Origin: Paracoccus litorisediminis
GTDB taxonomy: Bacteria; Pseudomonadota; Alphaproteobacteria; Rhodobacterales; Rhodobacteraceae
Length of the DNA stretch: 64,000 bases
Assembly: GCF_009711205.1 (NCBI RefSeq)
Contig: NZ_WMIG01000018.1
Span: forward strand, 1-64,000
Direction: 5' to 3'
Positions 15,338-23,169 of this stretch are shown here, piece after piece. Each line of letters opens with the position of its first letter. Within the stretch, counting starts at the first letter, position 1. Below the pieces are notes generated by a model that was not told where the DNA came from, searched no databases, and saw only the letters and a program-made list of their open reading frames with translations. The position numbers and the translations under genes are program-made.

Positions 15338-16951
15338 TCAGGCCTGAAGCCAGACATATTCGGCCATGGCGTAGCCCATCTGGCCGCCCAGCGGATTGGT
15401 CTCAAGCCCTTGCAGCTTGTTCGACTTGGCCTCCATGTCCGACAGCCAGACCGGGATCGCGGTCGCCGCCTCGTTCGAGACGATGACCTGACATTCGTCG
15501 TAGATCTCCTTGCGCTTGGAGTCGTCCAGCTCTCCGCGGGCCTCATGGACCAGCTTGTCGAACCTCTCGGAGCGGAACTGGCTTTCGTTCCACGGTGCAT
15601 CCGAGGTGTAGAGCAACGAGAACAGGATGTCCGGCGTCGGGCGCGGGTTGATATTGCCGAAATGAACCGGCGATTTCAGCCAGTATTTCGACCAGTAGCC
15701 GTCCGAGGGCACGCGCTGGATGTCGAACTTCATCCCGATCTTGGACCCGGCCTGTTGCAGCAGCGTCGCCATCTCGACCGAGGACGTGGCCGCATCGGAT
15801 GCGACGATCGGGATGTTTTGTCCCAGCAGCCCGGCTTTCTCGAATAGCGACTTGGCGCGTTCGGGATCGAATTCGCGGGCCTTCAGCTCGGCATTGTGGA
15901 AGCGGTTCGAGGGCGAGATCGGCTGGTCATTGGCGATGACCGCGCGGCCACGGGCGATGGATTTGGTGATCAGCTCGCGGTCGAACAGGTATTTCATGCC
16001 CTCGGCGAAGCCCGCCTTGTCGCCGGGCGCCATGTCCAGCCGCATGTTGAAGTTGGTGTAGTTGCCAGCGGTGTTCTGCACCACGTCGATATTGCCCGCG
16101 GCTTCGATCAGGCGCAGCGCCTGCGGCTTGATCGAGGCAGCCAGATGGATATCGCCCGACAGCAGCGCATTGACCCGCGCGGTATCGTCGGGAATGGCGA
16201 AATATTCGAAGCTGTCGACATTGGCACCGCCGGACTTGAAGTAATTCTCATTGCGCTTCATCAGCGATTTCACGCCCGGCTCAAAGCTTTCCAGCGCGAA
16301 GGAGCCGGTGCCGTTGCCCTTGCTGAAATCGGTGGTGCCGTCGGCCACGATCATGAAATGGTGCATGGCGAGGATGCTGGGAATATCGGCATTCGGCGCG
16401 GTCAGCGTGATCTGCACGGTGGTCGGGTCGATGGCCTTGATCTCGGTCATCTGCTTGGCCATGGCATTGACCTTGGAGCCGACGCTTTCGTCCAGATGGC
16501 GGTTCAGCGAATAGACCACGTCATCAGCAGTCAGGGTCTTGCCGTCATGGAAGGTCACGCCCTTCTTCAGCTTGATGGTCCAGACCTTGGCGTCGCTCGA
16601 CTCGACGCTGTCGGCCAGTTCCATCTGGACCTCGCCCTTGCCGTTGAGGAAGGTCAGGCGGTTGTACAGCGCGCAGCAACGCACGTAATCGGTTGCCTGC
16701 GAGGCCTTGGCCGGGTCCAGCGTATCGGCGGTGGACGAGGACCAGCTGGCCCCGATCAGATGGCCGCCGCGGACCGGGGTCGCGGCCAGCGCGGCGCTGG
16801 CGCGGCCCAGAATGCCGCCGCCGACGGCAAGGCCGATCCCGCCCGCCATGAACATGCGCAGAAGATCGCGCCGCGAGGCGCCACGGCGCATGGCGTCTTC
16901 GACCATCGCATCGTCCGAACGGGACCAGTTGGTAATGCCGGTATTGCTCAT
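15338..16951 (-). CDS. ABC transporter substrate-binding protein, family 5 (peptide/opine type)
   Basis: 537 residues, periplasmic. The N-terminus has a twin-arginine signal, SRRDLLRMF at 26-34, then MAGGIGLAVGGGILG and a likely cleavage after ASAALA (about 56), so it is probably exported folded by Tat, which is unusual for this class. The mature part shows SBP_bac_5 hallmarks: LDPAKASQATDYVRCCALYNRL, WTIKLKKGVTFHDGKTLTADDVVYS. The start at 16951 was chosen because the signal follows directly and GGAAG precedes it. It heads the operon with the permeases and fused ATPase. The ligand is unknown. Confidence 0.88.
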   Translation of the reverse strand: MSNTGITNWSRSDDAMVEDAMRRGASRRDLLRMFMAGGIGLAVGGGILGRASAALAATPVRGGHLIGASWSSSTADTLDPAKASQATDYVRCCALYNRLTFLNGKGEVQMELADSVESSDAKVWTIKLKKGVTFHDGKTLTADDVVYSLNRHLDESVGSKVNAMAKQMTEIKAIDPTTVQITLTAPNADIPSILAMHHFMIVADGTTDFSKGNGTGSFALESFEPGVKSLMKRNENYFKSGGANVDSFEYFAIPDDTARVNALLSGDIHLAASIKPQALRLIEAAGNIDVVQNTAGNYTNFNMRLDMAPGDKAGFAEGMKYLFDRELITKSIARGRAVIANDQPISPSNRFHNAELKAREFDPERAKSLFEKAGLLGQNIPIVASDAATSSVEMATLLQQAGSKIGMKFDIQRVPSDGYWSKYWLKSPVHFGNINPRPTPDILFSLLYTSDAPWNESQFRSERFDKLVHEARGELDDSKRKEIYDECQVIVSNEAATAIPVWLSDMEAKSNKLQGLETNPLGGQMGYAMAEYVWLQA

Positions 16952-17300
16952 CGTTCTTCCCTGTTCTTGCGCCGTCTGGCGCGGATGGAACGCCCTTGCG
17001 GGGCATATGGCCGATCCGTCGCAGGCGACAGGACCGATCCGCCGGAACTGGGCAGGACATGCTGGTTCAAGGATCGTCTCTTCCCCGATCCGCAAACATT
17101 TGTGCGGCGACGGGGTATTCCCTGTTGGCAGCATGATCTGCCGGATTTTCTTGCCCCGATCTTGCGCCGGGGTTGATCATTGGCCTTGGTCAGCCTTGAC
17201 CGCTAAGGGGCAGAATGAAACGAAACGGCGCTTGGGATGCGTCGAAATCGTGGCTACCGCAGCATATTATGCTGAACTGGCAGCGGGCGGCGGAATGCCG
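16952..17300. other. Intergenic region upstream of the Dpp operon
   Basis: 349 bp between the end of the hydroxypyruvate reductase gene and the start of the binding-protein gene, both on the minus strand. It contains the near-ideal Lrp-box palindrome at 17260-17274 about 300 bp before the start codon. No gene seen. It probably holds the promoter of the transporter operon. Confidence 0.45.
17260..17274. promoter_or_regulatory. Lrp-box palindrome upstream of Dpp operon
   Basis: CAGCATA-T-TATGCTG, a perfect 7-1-7 palindrome. It matches all 15 positions of the published Escherichia coli Lrp consensus YAGHAWATTWTDCTR. It is located upstream of the transporter operon that converges on the lrp-type gene. 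Binding by the local regulator is inferred. Confidence 0.6.
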
Positions 17301-18215
17301 TCAATAGCCCCGCTGCCGGTCGATCTGGCCCGGCACGCTTGTGCCCGCCAGATCGGCTCGGATGCCGGCGATGACATGGGCCGCGCCCTCGGCGGCACTG
17401 GTTTGGCTGGCGATATGCGGGGTCACGATGACGGCGGGGTGCCGCCACAGGGGATGTTCGGCGGGCAGCGGCTCGGGTTCGGTCACGTCCAGCATCGCTG
17501 CCGCAATCTGGCCCGAATCCAGCGCCGCCAGCAGGTCCTGCGTCACCAGATGCCCGCCCCGGCCGACATGAACCAGCCGTGCGCCATGCGGAAGCCGGGC
17601 GAACAGTTCGGCGTTCAGGATGCCCTGCGTATCCGCCGTCAGCGGCAACAGGCAGATCAGCAGATCGGTCCGCGCCAGAAAGGCGTTCAGATCGGTGAAA
17701 CAGGTGACGCCCTCGACCGACTTGGCCGTGCGGCTGTAGCCCGCGAGGTCAAAGCCAAAGGGCCGCAGCCGGTCGATCACCGTCAGGCCCAGCTGGCCCA
17801 GCCCCATCACCCCGACCCGGCGCTGTGGGGCGGGCAGGTTCTCGCCCGCCTGCCATTCGCCCTGTGCCTGCCGCGCCAGATAGGCGGGCAGGTCGCGATG
17901 CAAAGCCAGCGTCGCAAGCGTGGCATATTCGCCCATCTGCGCTGCAATGCCCGGTTCCAGCATGCGCACGATGCCGATATGCGCGGGGATCTGGCTTTGG
18001 TCGAACTGGTCCACCCCCGCGCCGATGGAGAAGATCAGCCGCAGGTTCGGATAGGTCTGCGCCAGATCCGGCGGCGCGGTCCATGTCACCAGCCAGCGCA
18101 CCGCCAACTTGTCCGGGGCCTGTCCGACATGGAAATCCACATCGGGCAGGGCTTCGGCAAAGGCCGCGCGGAACACCTCGGCCCGCGCGGGCGTGGACAA
18201 GAACAGAACCGCCAT
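17301..18215 (-). CDS. ghrA: Glyoxylate/hydroxypyruvate reductase A (D-2-hydroxyacid dehydrogenase)
   Basis: 304 residues. NAD(P)-dependent reduction of glyoxylate to glycolate and hydroxypyruvate to glycerate is the family reaction. The sequence has the Rossmann motif GLGQLG (138-143), HVGRGGHLV with catalytic Arg 219, the Glu of EPLP (about 248) and VTPHIAS with catalytic His 267. Length and the IFSIGAGVDQF segment fit the GhrA branch. The start codon overlaps the aminotransferase stop (TGATG at 18213-18217), so the two are co-translated; a 2-oxo acid made by the transaminase could be its substrate. Confidence 0.85.
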   Translation of the reverse strand: MAVLFLSTPARAEVFRAAFAEALPDVDFHVGQAPDKLAVRWLVTWTAPPDLAQTYPNLRLIFSIGAGVDQFDQSQIPAHIGIVRMLEPGIAAQMGEYATLATLALHRDLPAYLARQAQGEWQAGENLPAPQRRVGVMGLGQLGLTVIDRLRPFGFDLAGYSRTAKSVEGVTCFTDLNAFLARTDLLICLLPLTADTQGILNAELFARLPHGARLVHVGRGGHLVTQDLLAALDSGQIAAAMLDVTEPEPLPAEHPLWRHPAVIVTPHIASQTSAAEGAAHVIAGIRADLAGTSVPGQIDRQRGY

Positions 18216-19591
18216 CAGCGCATCGCCGCACGAATATCGGGATCGTCCAGCGTCTGGTCCAGCGTCTGCCGGGTGCGTTCGACGATCTGGTCGATCTCGG
18301 CTTCAGTGCAGCATAAGGGCGGGGCATAGCCGATCACGCCTTGGGCAAAGGCGCGCAGGACCAGCCCGTTCTGCCATGCCCGGTCAAAGATCCGGGTCGA
18401 GGGCTGGGCCACCGCTGGCAGCGGGGTCTTCAACTGCTTGTCGGTGACCAGCTCGATCGCGGCCAGCATTCCGCGCCCGCGCACATCGCCGACCAGCGGG
18501 TGATCGGACAGGCCCTGCAGCCCGGCCAGCAGCCGTGCCCCCATTCGGCGGCCATTTTCCAGCAGCCCGTCCTCGTACAGGTCCAGCACGGCAAGGCCGA
18601 CGGCGGCACTGACCGGGTGGGCCGAGTAAGTGTAGCCGTGGCCCACTGCCGCAGCGCCCGCGCCATCGGCGATGGTGTCATAGACATGATCCGACAGGAA
18701 CACCGCACCCATCGGCACATAGCCCGAGGTCAGCCCCTTGGCCGTGGTCATCATGTCGGGAACGATGCCCTCTTCCTCGCAGGCAAAAAGCGGGCCAGTG
18801 CGGCCAAAGCCGGTGATGACCTCATCGGCGATGAACAGGATGTCCAACTCGGTGCAGACCGCCCGCATTGCTGCGATCCAGCCCTTGGGCGGAACCAGAA
18901 CCCCACCCGAACCCTGAATCGGCTCGACATAGAAGGCCGCGACACGCTCGGGGCCGCCGATCTGGTCGATCTTGGCGCGCAGTTCCGCGACCGAGGTCGC
19001 GATGATCGCCTGCGGATCATTCCCCACCGGGTTGCGATAAGCGTAATGCGAGGAAATCTTGTGCTGCCAGTCCAGCGGCAGGCTGAAACCTGCATGGAAG
19101 GCGGGTAGCGCCGTCAGTCCCGCGCCCACCGTGCTGGACCCGTGATAACCCTGCTGGACCGAGATGAACTGATCCTTCTGCGGCAGCCCGCGCGCGTTCC
19201 AGTAATAGCGGGCGAAACGCACGGTGCTGTCCACCGCGTCCGAGCCACCCAGCGTGAAATAGACATGGTTCAGATCGCCCGGCGCATGATCGGCCAGCCG
19301 CGCGGCAAGGCGGGCGGCTGGCTCCGAACCAAGGCTGAAATAGCCGGTGGCATAGGGCAGTTCGCGCAATTGCTTCGTCGCGGCCTCGATCACCGATTCC
19401 TGGCCATAGCCGGCATTCACGCACCAAAGGCCCGCGAAACCGTCCAGAAGCTGGTGCCCGGTTGCGTCGGTCACCGTCGCGCCCTTGGCTGATTTCAGCA
19501 GGCGCACGCCGGTGGCTTCATGACCGCGCCACGAGGCGACGGGATGGACCAGATGCGCCCGGTCCTGTTCGATCAGGGAATTGCTGAGCAT
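18215..19591 (-). CDS. Class III (omega) aminotransferase
   Basis: 458 residues, PLP-dependent, aspartate-aminotransferase-family annotation type, close to omega-amino acid/polyamine:pyruvate transaminases. Visible features: QQGYHGSSTVGAG (phosphate region, about 146-158), YVEPIQGSGG (221-230), FIADEVITGFGRTG with PLP-binding Asp 256, and MTTAKGLTSGYVPMG with catalytic Lys 285. The start at 19591 (MLSNSLIEQD) has AGGAGAT upstream; a longer frame to 19729 runs into the upstream GNAT gene. Middle gene of a GNAT-aminotransferase-ghrA operon. Substrate probably a terminal amine or omega-amino acid. Confidence 0.88.
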   Translation of the reverse strand: MLSNSLIEQDRAHLVHPVASWRGHEATGVRLLKSAKGATVTDATGHQLLDGFAGLWCVNAGYGQESVIEAATKQLRELPYATGYFSLGSEPAARLAARLADHAPGDLNHVYFTLGGSDAVDSTVRFARYYWNARGLPQKDQFISVQQGYHGSSTVGAGLTALPAFHAGFSLPLDWQHKISSHYAYRNPVGNDPQAIIATSVAELRAKIDQIGGPERVAAFYVEPIQGSGGVLVPPKGWIAAMRAVCTELDILFIADEVITGFGRTGPLFACEEEGIVPDMMTTAKGLTSGYVPMGAVFLSDHVYDTIADGAGAAAVGHGYTYSAHPVSAAVGLAVLDLYEDGLLENGRRMGARLLAGLQGLSDHPLVGDVRGRGMLAAIELVTDKQLKTPLPAVAQPSTRIFDRAWQNGLVLRAFAQGVIGYAPPLCCTEAEIDQIVERTRQTLDQTLDDPDIRAAMR

Positions 19592-19608
19592 GGGTTTATC
19601 TCCTGTTG

Positions 19609-20424
19609 TCAGCCAAGGGCCTGGGCAGCAAGCGCGAAGCGTTGGAACGCACCTGTCCTGGCCTGAATGTCTCCGCGCCGCATGGCGATGCCGGTATCGA
19701 CCCGCGCAAGGCCGATGTCCTGCAGCCATCCGGCAATGTCCGTCTCATCGGTGGTGTCGACGCGCATGAACTCGCCGCCACGACCGGCCAGAACAAAGCC
19801 AAGCAGGTCACGGGCCGTCGCATCGTCCTGCGCCACCACCGGCCCGACGACATGCCCGCGCCCGAAATCGCGCAGCACGGCAAAGCCCTTGCCGTCGATC
19901 AGCGCGATTCGACCCCGCTTGGCCAATGCCGTTAGCAAGGTGGCACGATCCGCACCATTGGTGTCGCGGTCCATGGCGACAATCGCGGGCAGGTCGGAAG
20001 CCTCGGCCCAGCGGACGCCCTTCACCGTGGGCAGTCCGGCCACATGGCCCTGATGCTGATGCACCAGCCCGCATTCGACAAAGCCAAGCTTCAGGTAAAG
20101 CGGCAGTCCGGCCTGCGTCGCCACCAGCCGCCATTCCTGCGGCTGTGCCAGCGCCATTGCCTGCTGCATGATTTCGCGCCCAAGGCCGCGGCCGCGCATC
20201 GTTTCATCGACGATGATCATGTTGACCATGCCGACCGGACCAAAGGGCGTGGCCAACGCGGTGGCGACGACGCGACCATCTTCCTGCGCGACGACGCCTT
20301 GGCTGACCGATTGCACCAGCGCCCAATCCTCGCGCCGATGCGGCCAGCCCGCCTCGCGCGACAGGCGCAGCGCGGCGTCAAGATGTTCGGGCCCGAAAGG
20401 GGCAAAGTTCAGGGTCTGGGTCAT
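19609..20424 (-). CDS. Tandem-domain GNAT N-acetyltransferase (paralogue of 8924 gene)
   Basis: 271 residues from MTQTLNFAPFGPEHLDAALRL at 20424. The first half has VGMVNMIIVDETMRGRGLGREIM (about 65-88), the RGxGxG-type acetyl-CoA loop; the second half repeats GFAVLRDFGRGHVVGPVVAQDD and RVDTTDETDIAG. The overall pattern, length and motifs match the protein at 8924-9790, so the two genes are duplicates flanking the transporter block. First gene of the operon leading to the aminotransferase. Divergent from the dehalogenase-like gene at 20718. Confidence 0.82.
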   Translation of the reverse strand: MTQTLNFAPFGPEHLDAALRLSREAGWPHRREDWALVQSVSQGVVAQEDGRVVATALATPFGPVGMVNMIIVDETMRGRGLGREIMQQAMALAQPQEWRLVATQAGLPLYLKLGFVECGLVHQHQGHVAGLPTVKGVRWAEASDLPAIVAMDRDTNGADRATLLTALAKRGRIALIDGKGFAVLRDFGRGHVVGPVVAQDDATARDLLGFVLAGRGGEFMRVDTTDETDIAGWLQDIGLARVDTGIAMRRGDIQARTGAFQRFALAAQALG

Positions 20425-20531
20425 GGAAAACCTTTTGGGTCGGGACCGGCACATCATGCGGTGTTCCGCGCCGATCTTTGACGGCATCGCAGCTTTTCAC
20501 AAAAATCTTCGGCTGTTCCTTGCTGGGGTGG

Positions 20532-20546
20532 CAGCAGGAAATGCTG
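20532..20546. promoter_or_regulatory. Lrp-type palindrome between divergent GNAT 2 and HAD genes
   Basis: CAGCAGGAAATGCTG with arms CAGCA/TGCTG. Positions 20533-20547 are identical to 8828-8842. It lies in the 293-bp divergent region 20425-20717, suited to control both directions. Confidence 0.5.
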
Positions 20547-20717
20547 TCACGTTCAACTGTGCTGGCCCGTGGGGCAGGGGGCGATTGCGGGCTGTCGCAA
20601 CTCTCTGCCGTCATGGCGTCTCGATACGGTGTTTTCTGCTACGCGCGGCGGCAATTGCGGCCAGACTGGTCGGCGGCGGCGCTTAGGATCAGGGCAACCC
20701 ATCTGCACGAGGACATC

Positions 20718-21386
20718 ATGGCCCTGTTCCGCCCGAAATACGTGACCTTCGACTGCTACGGCACGCTGACCAATTTCGACATGGCTGGCGCCGCCCGCCG
20801 CGTTTATGGCGCGCAGCTGGACGAGGCCGCGATGACGCAGTTCATCAAGAACTTCGCCGCCTACCGTCTGGATGAGGTTCTGGGTGCGTGGAAGCCTTAT
20901 GCCGAGATCGTCCACAACTCGCTGGAGCGCACATGCAAGGCGAATGGCGTGACCTTCCGCCCCGAAGATGCCCTGCGTGTGTATAATGAGGTTCCGACCT
21001 GGGGTCCGCACGCGGACGTGCCCGCCGGATTGGCGAAGCTTGCGCAGGAAATCCCGCTGGTGATCCTGTCCAACGCCATGAAGGTGCAGATCCCCCATAA
21101 CGTCGAAAAGCTGGGCGCGCCCTTCTTCAAGGTGATCACCGCCGAGGAAACCGGCGCCTACAAGCCGCAGATGCAGGGTTTCGAATACATGCTCGACGTG
21201 CTGGGCTGCGGGCCCGAGGACATCACCCATGTGTCGTCCTCGTTCCGCTACGACCTGATGACCGCGCATGATCTGGGCATCAAGTCCAAGGTCTGGGTCA
21301 ATCGCGGCCACGAACCCGCGAACCCCTATTACGAATATACCGAGATCAAGGATATCGGCGGGCTTCCCGGCGTCTTCGGGATCTGA
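20718..21386 (+). CDS. Haloacid dehalogenase type II-like HAD hydrolase
   Basis: 222 residues from MALFRPKYVTFDCYGTL; the ATG at 20718 has GAGGA upstream. Motif I is D12-C-Y-G-T-L: the +2 Asp of HAD phosphatases is absent, as in L-2-haloacid dehalogenases. Motif II is ILSNAM, and GAYKPQ supplies the motif III Lys. Real dehalogenation is uncertain, because many such genes beside amine oxidases have unknown substrates. Five bases separate it from the FAD oxidase start. An equivalent HAD/FAD-oxidase pair occurs at 36108-38147. Confidence 0.8.
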   Translation: MALFRPKYVTFDCYGTLTNFDMAGAARRVYGAQLDEAAMTQFIKNFAAYRLDEVLGAWKPYAEIVHNSLERTCKANGVTFRPEDALRVYNEVPTWGPHADVPAGLAKLAQEIPLVILSNAMKVQIPHNVEKLGAPFFKVITAEETGAYKPQMQGFEYMLDVLGCGPEDITHVSSSFRYDLMTAHDLGIKSKVWVNRGHEPANPYYEYTEIKDIGGLPGVFGI

Positions 21387-21391
21387 GCGCG

Positions 21392-22669
21392 ATGAAATTC
21401 GTCTCTTACTGGCAAGACAGCGTGCCGCCCTTTGCCGGGGCGGCCAGCGGGCCGGTGCAGGGCCATTACGATGTCGCGGTGATCGGCGCGGGCTTCACCG
21501 GCCTTGGCGCGGCACGCAAACTGGCGATGGAGGGTCGCAGCGTTGCGGTGCTTGAGGCCCGGACGGTGGGCTTTGGCGCCTCGGGGCGCAATGGCGGCCA
21601 CCTGAACAACGGCATCGCGCATAGCTATCTGGCGGCACGGTCCGAATTCGGGGCAGAAAAGGCCCGCGCGCTTTATCGCGCCTTCGATGACGGTATCGAC
21701 ACGATCGAACGTATCGTGCGCGAGGAGGGGATCGATTGCGATTTCCGCCGCTCGGGCAAGCTCAAGCTCGCCTCGAAGCCGCAGCATATGGAGGGGATTG
21801 CCCGCAATTTTCAGGCGATCCATGCCGAGGTCGACCCCGAGACCGAGCTGCTGACCCGCGACGACCTGCGGGCTGAGGTCGGTTCGGATGCGTTCCATGG
21901 CGCCATGCTGCAGAAGAAAAGCGCCATGATGCATATGGGTCGCTTCGTCACTGGTCTGGCCGAGGCGGCAGCACGGCGTGGCGCGACCATCTATCAGAAC
22001 GCTCCGGTCACGGCGCGGCGCGAAATGGGCCGAGGCTGGCAACTGGACACCCCGCGCGGCAACATCACTGCGGACAAGGTGCTGCTGGCAACCGGGGCCT
22101 ATACCACACCGGCCTTTGGCTGGTTCCGGCGGCGCATCGTGCCCGTGGGCAGCTTCCTTTTGGCGACGCGGCCTTTGACGCCGTCCGAGATCGCGGCGAC
22201 CCTGCCCGGCAACCGGACCTGTGTGACCTCGCTGAATATCGGCAATTACTTCCGGCTTGCCCCGGACAATCGGCTGATCTTTGGCGGCAGGGCGCGGTTT
22301 TCGGCACGCTCGGATCAGCAATCGGACGCGCAAAGCGGGGCAATCCTGCGTCAGGCGATGGCGGGCATCTTTCCGCATCTGGCCGATGTCGCGGTCGATT
22401 ACTGCTGGGGCGGTATGGTCGATATGACGCAGGACCGTTACCCGCGCGCGGGTTTCGCCGACGGTGTGCATTTTGCCATGGGCTATTCCGGCCACGGCGC
22501 ACAGATCGCCAGCCATATGGGCGAGATCATGGCCGATCTGATGATCGGCAAGACCGACCGCAACCCTTTCTCTGACCTGCCATGGAACGCGGTGCCGCTG
22601 CATACCGGCAAGCCGTGGTTCCTGCCGCTGGTCGGGCTTTATTACAAAACTCTGGACAAGGTGAAATAA
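21392..22669 (+). CDS. FAD-dependent oxidoreductase (PuuB/OrdL-like)
   Basis: 425 residues. DAO fold: VAVIGAGFTGLGAARKLA (about 29-46) with LEAR, then VGFGASGRNGGHLNNGIAHS, the segment typical of gamma-glutamylputrescine oxidase and related oxidases. C-terminal FAMGYSGHGAQIASHMGEIMADL contacts FAD. It likely oxidises a secondary amine or N-substituted amino acid to an aldehyde or imine; exact substrate not determined. The stop codon overlaps the cupin start (TAATG, 22667-22671). Part of a HAD-oxidase-cupin operon ended by the terminator at 23043. Confidence 0.82.
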   Translation: MKFVSYWQDSVPPFAGAASGPVQGHYDVAVIGAGFTGLGAARKLAMEGRSVAVLEARTVGFGASGRNGGHLNNGIAHSYLAARSEFGAEKARALYRAFDDGIDTIERIVREEGIDCDFRRSGKLKLASKPQHMEGIARNFQAIHAEVDPETELLTRDDLRAEVGSDAFHGAMLQKKSAMMHMGRFVTGLAEAAARRGATIYQNAPVTARREMGRGWQLDTPRGNITADKVLLATGAYTTPAFGWFRRRIVPVGSFLLATRPLTPSEIAATLPGNRTCVTSLNIGNYFRLAPDNRLIFGGRARFSARSDQQSDAQSGAILRQAMAGIFPHLADVAVDYCWGGMVDMTQDRYPRAGFADGVHFAMGYSGHGAQIASHMGEIMADLMIGKTDRNPFSDLPWNAVPLHTGKPWFLPLVGLYYKTLDKVK

Positions 22670-23022
22670 TGGACCTGCTGATCAAGATCGACCCGAACAA
22701 CCTGCCCGCCCCCAAGGCATCAAAGCCCCTGCCCGAGCGGCTGGTATCGGGCGACCCGTCCTTCACCACCTGGGCTTTTGACGAGGGCAAGGAAGGCCGC
22801 GTCAAGACCGGCATCTGGGAGGCAACTCCGGGCGAGACGCTGTCGATCAAGGGCGAGATCTACGAATACTGCCATATCCTTGATGGCGTCGTTGAGTTGA
22901 CCGAGGATGGCAAGGAACCCGTCACCTATCGCAAGGGCGACAGCTTTGTGATGAAGCCTGGTTTTCGTGGTGTCTGGAAGACGATCGAGACGATCCGCAA
23001 GATCTATGTCGTGATTGAGTAA
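22669..23022 (+). CDS. Cupin-domain protein (cupin_3, EutQ-like)
   Basis: 117 residues, single beta-barrel cupin. WEATPGETLSIKG, EYCHILDGVVELTEDGKEPVTYRKGDSFVMKPGFRGVWKTIE show the two conserved cupin motifs; the metal His set is incomplete, as in the cupin_3 group. Function unknown, often an accessory of amine catabolism. Coupled to the oxidase by a TAATG overlap. The last 83 bases, from 22940, are also present as an orphan fragment at 28773-28855. Confidence 0.75.
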   Translation: MDLLIKIDPNNLPAPKASKPLPERLVSGDPSFTTWAFDEGKEGRVKTGIWEATPGETLSIKGEIYEYCHILDGVVELTEDGKEPVTYRKGDSFVMKPGFRGVWKTIETIRKIYVVIE

Positions 23023-23042
23023 GCATCGCTCTCTGGAAGCCA

Positions 23043-23080
23043 ACGGGCGCCATCTCTCGACGGCGCCCGTTTTCTTTCTT
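23043..23080 (+). terminator. Rho-independent terminator after cupin gene
   Basis: Stem ACGGGCGCC (23043-23051) / GGCGCCCGT (23062-23070) followed by TTTTCTTTCTT. Canonical terminator for the HAD-oxidase-cupin operon. Confidence 0.85.
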
Positions 23081-23099
23081 GCTCAAATATCCCGGGGGG

Positions 23100-23136
23100 A
23101 CGCCACTGTGGCCCCGTTGAGGGGCCGCAGTGGCGT
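23100..23136. repeat. Long interrupted palindrome in convergent gap
   Basis: ACGCCACTG-t-GGCCCC-gttga-GGGGCC-g-CAGTGGCGT: 15 paired bases with one symmetric mismatch, between the terminator and the gabD stop. The setting CTCAAATATCCCGGGGG... then GGGGGCAGAGCCCCC is a frequent Rhodobacteraceae intergenic style. Likely the terminator for the minus-strand gabD. Copied at 28933-28969. Confidence 0.6.
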
Positions 23137-23169
23137 GGGGGCAGAGCCCCCGGCCCGGCATCGCCGCTA

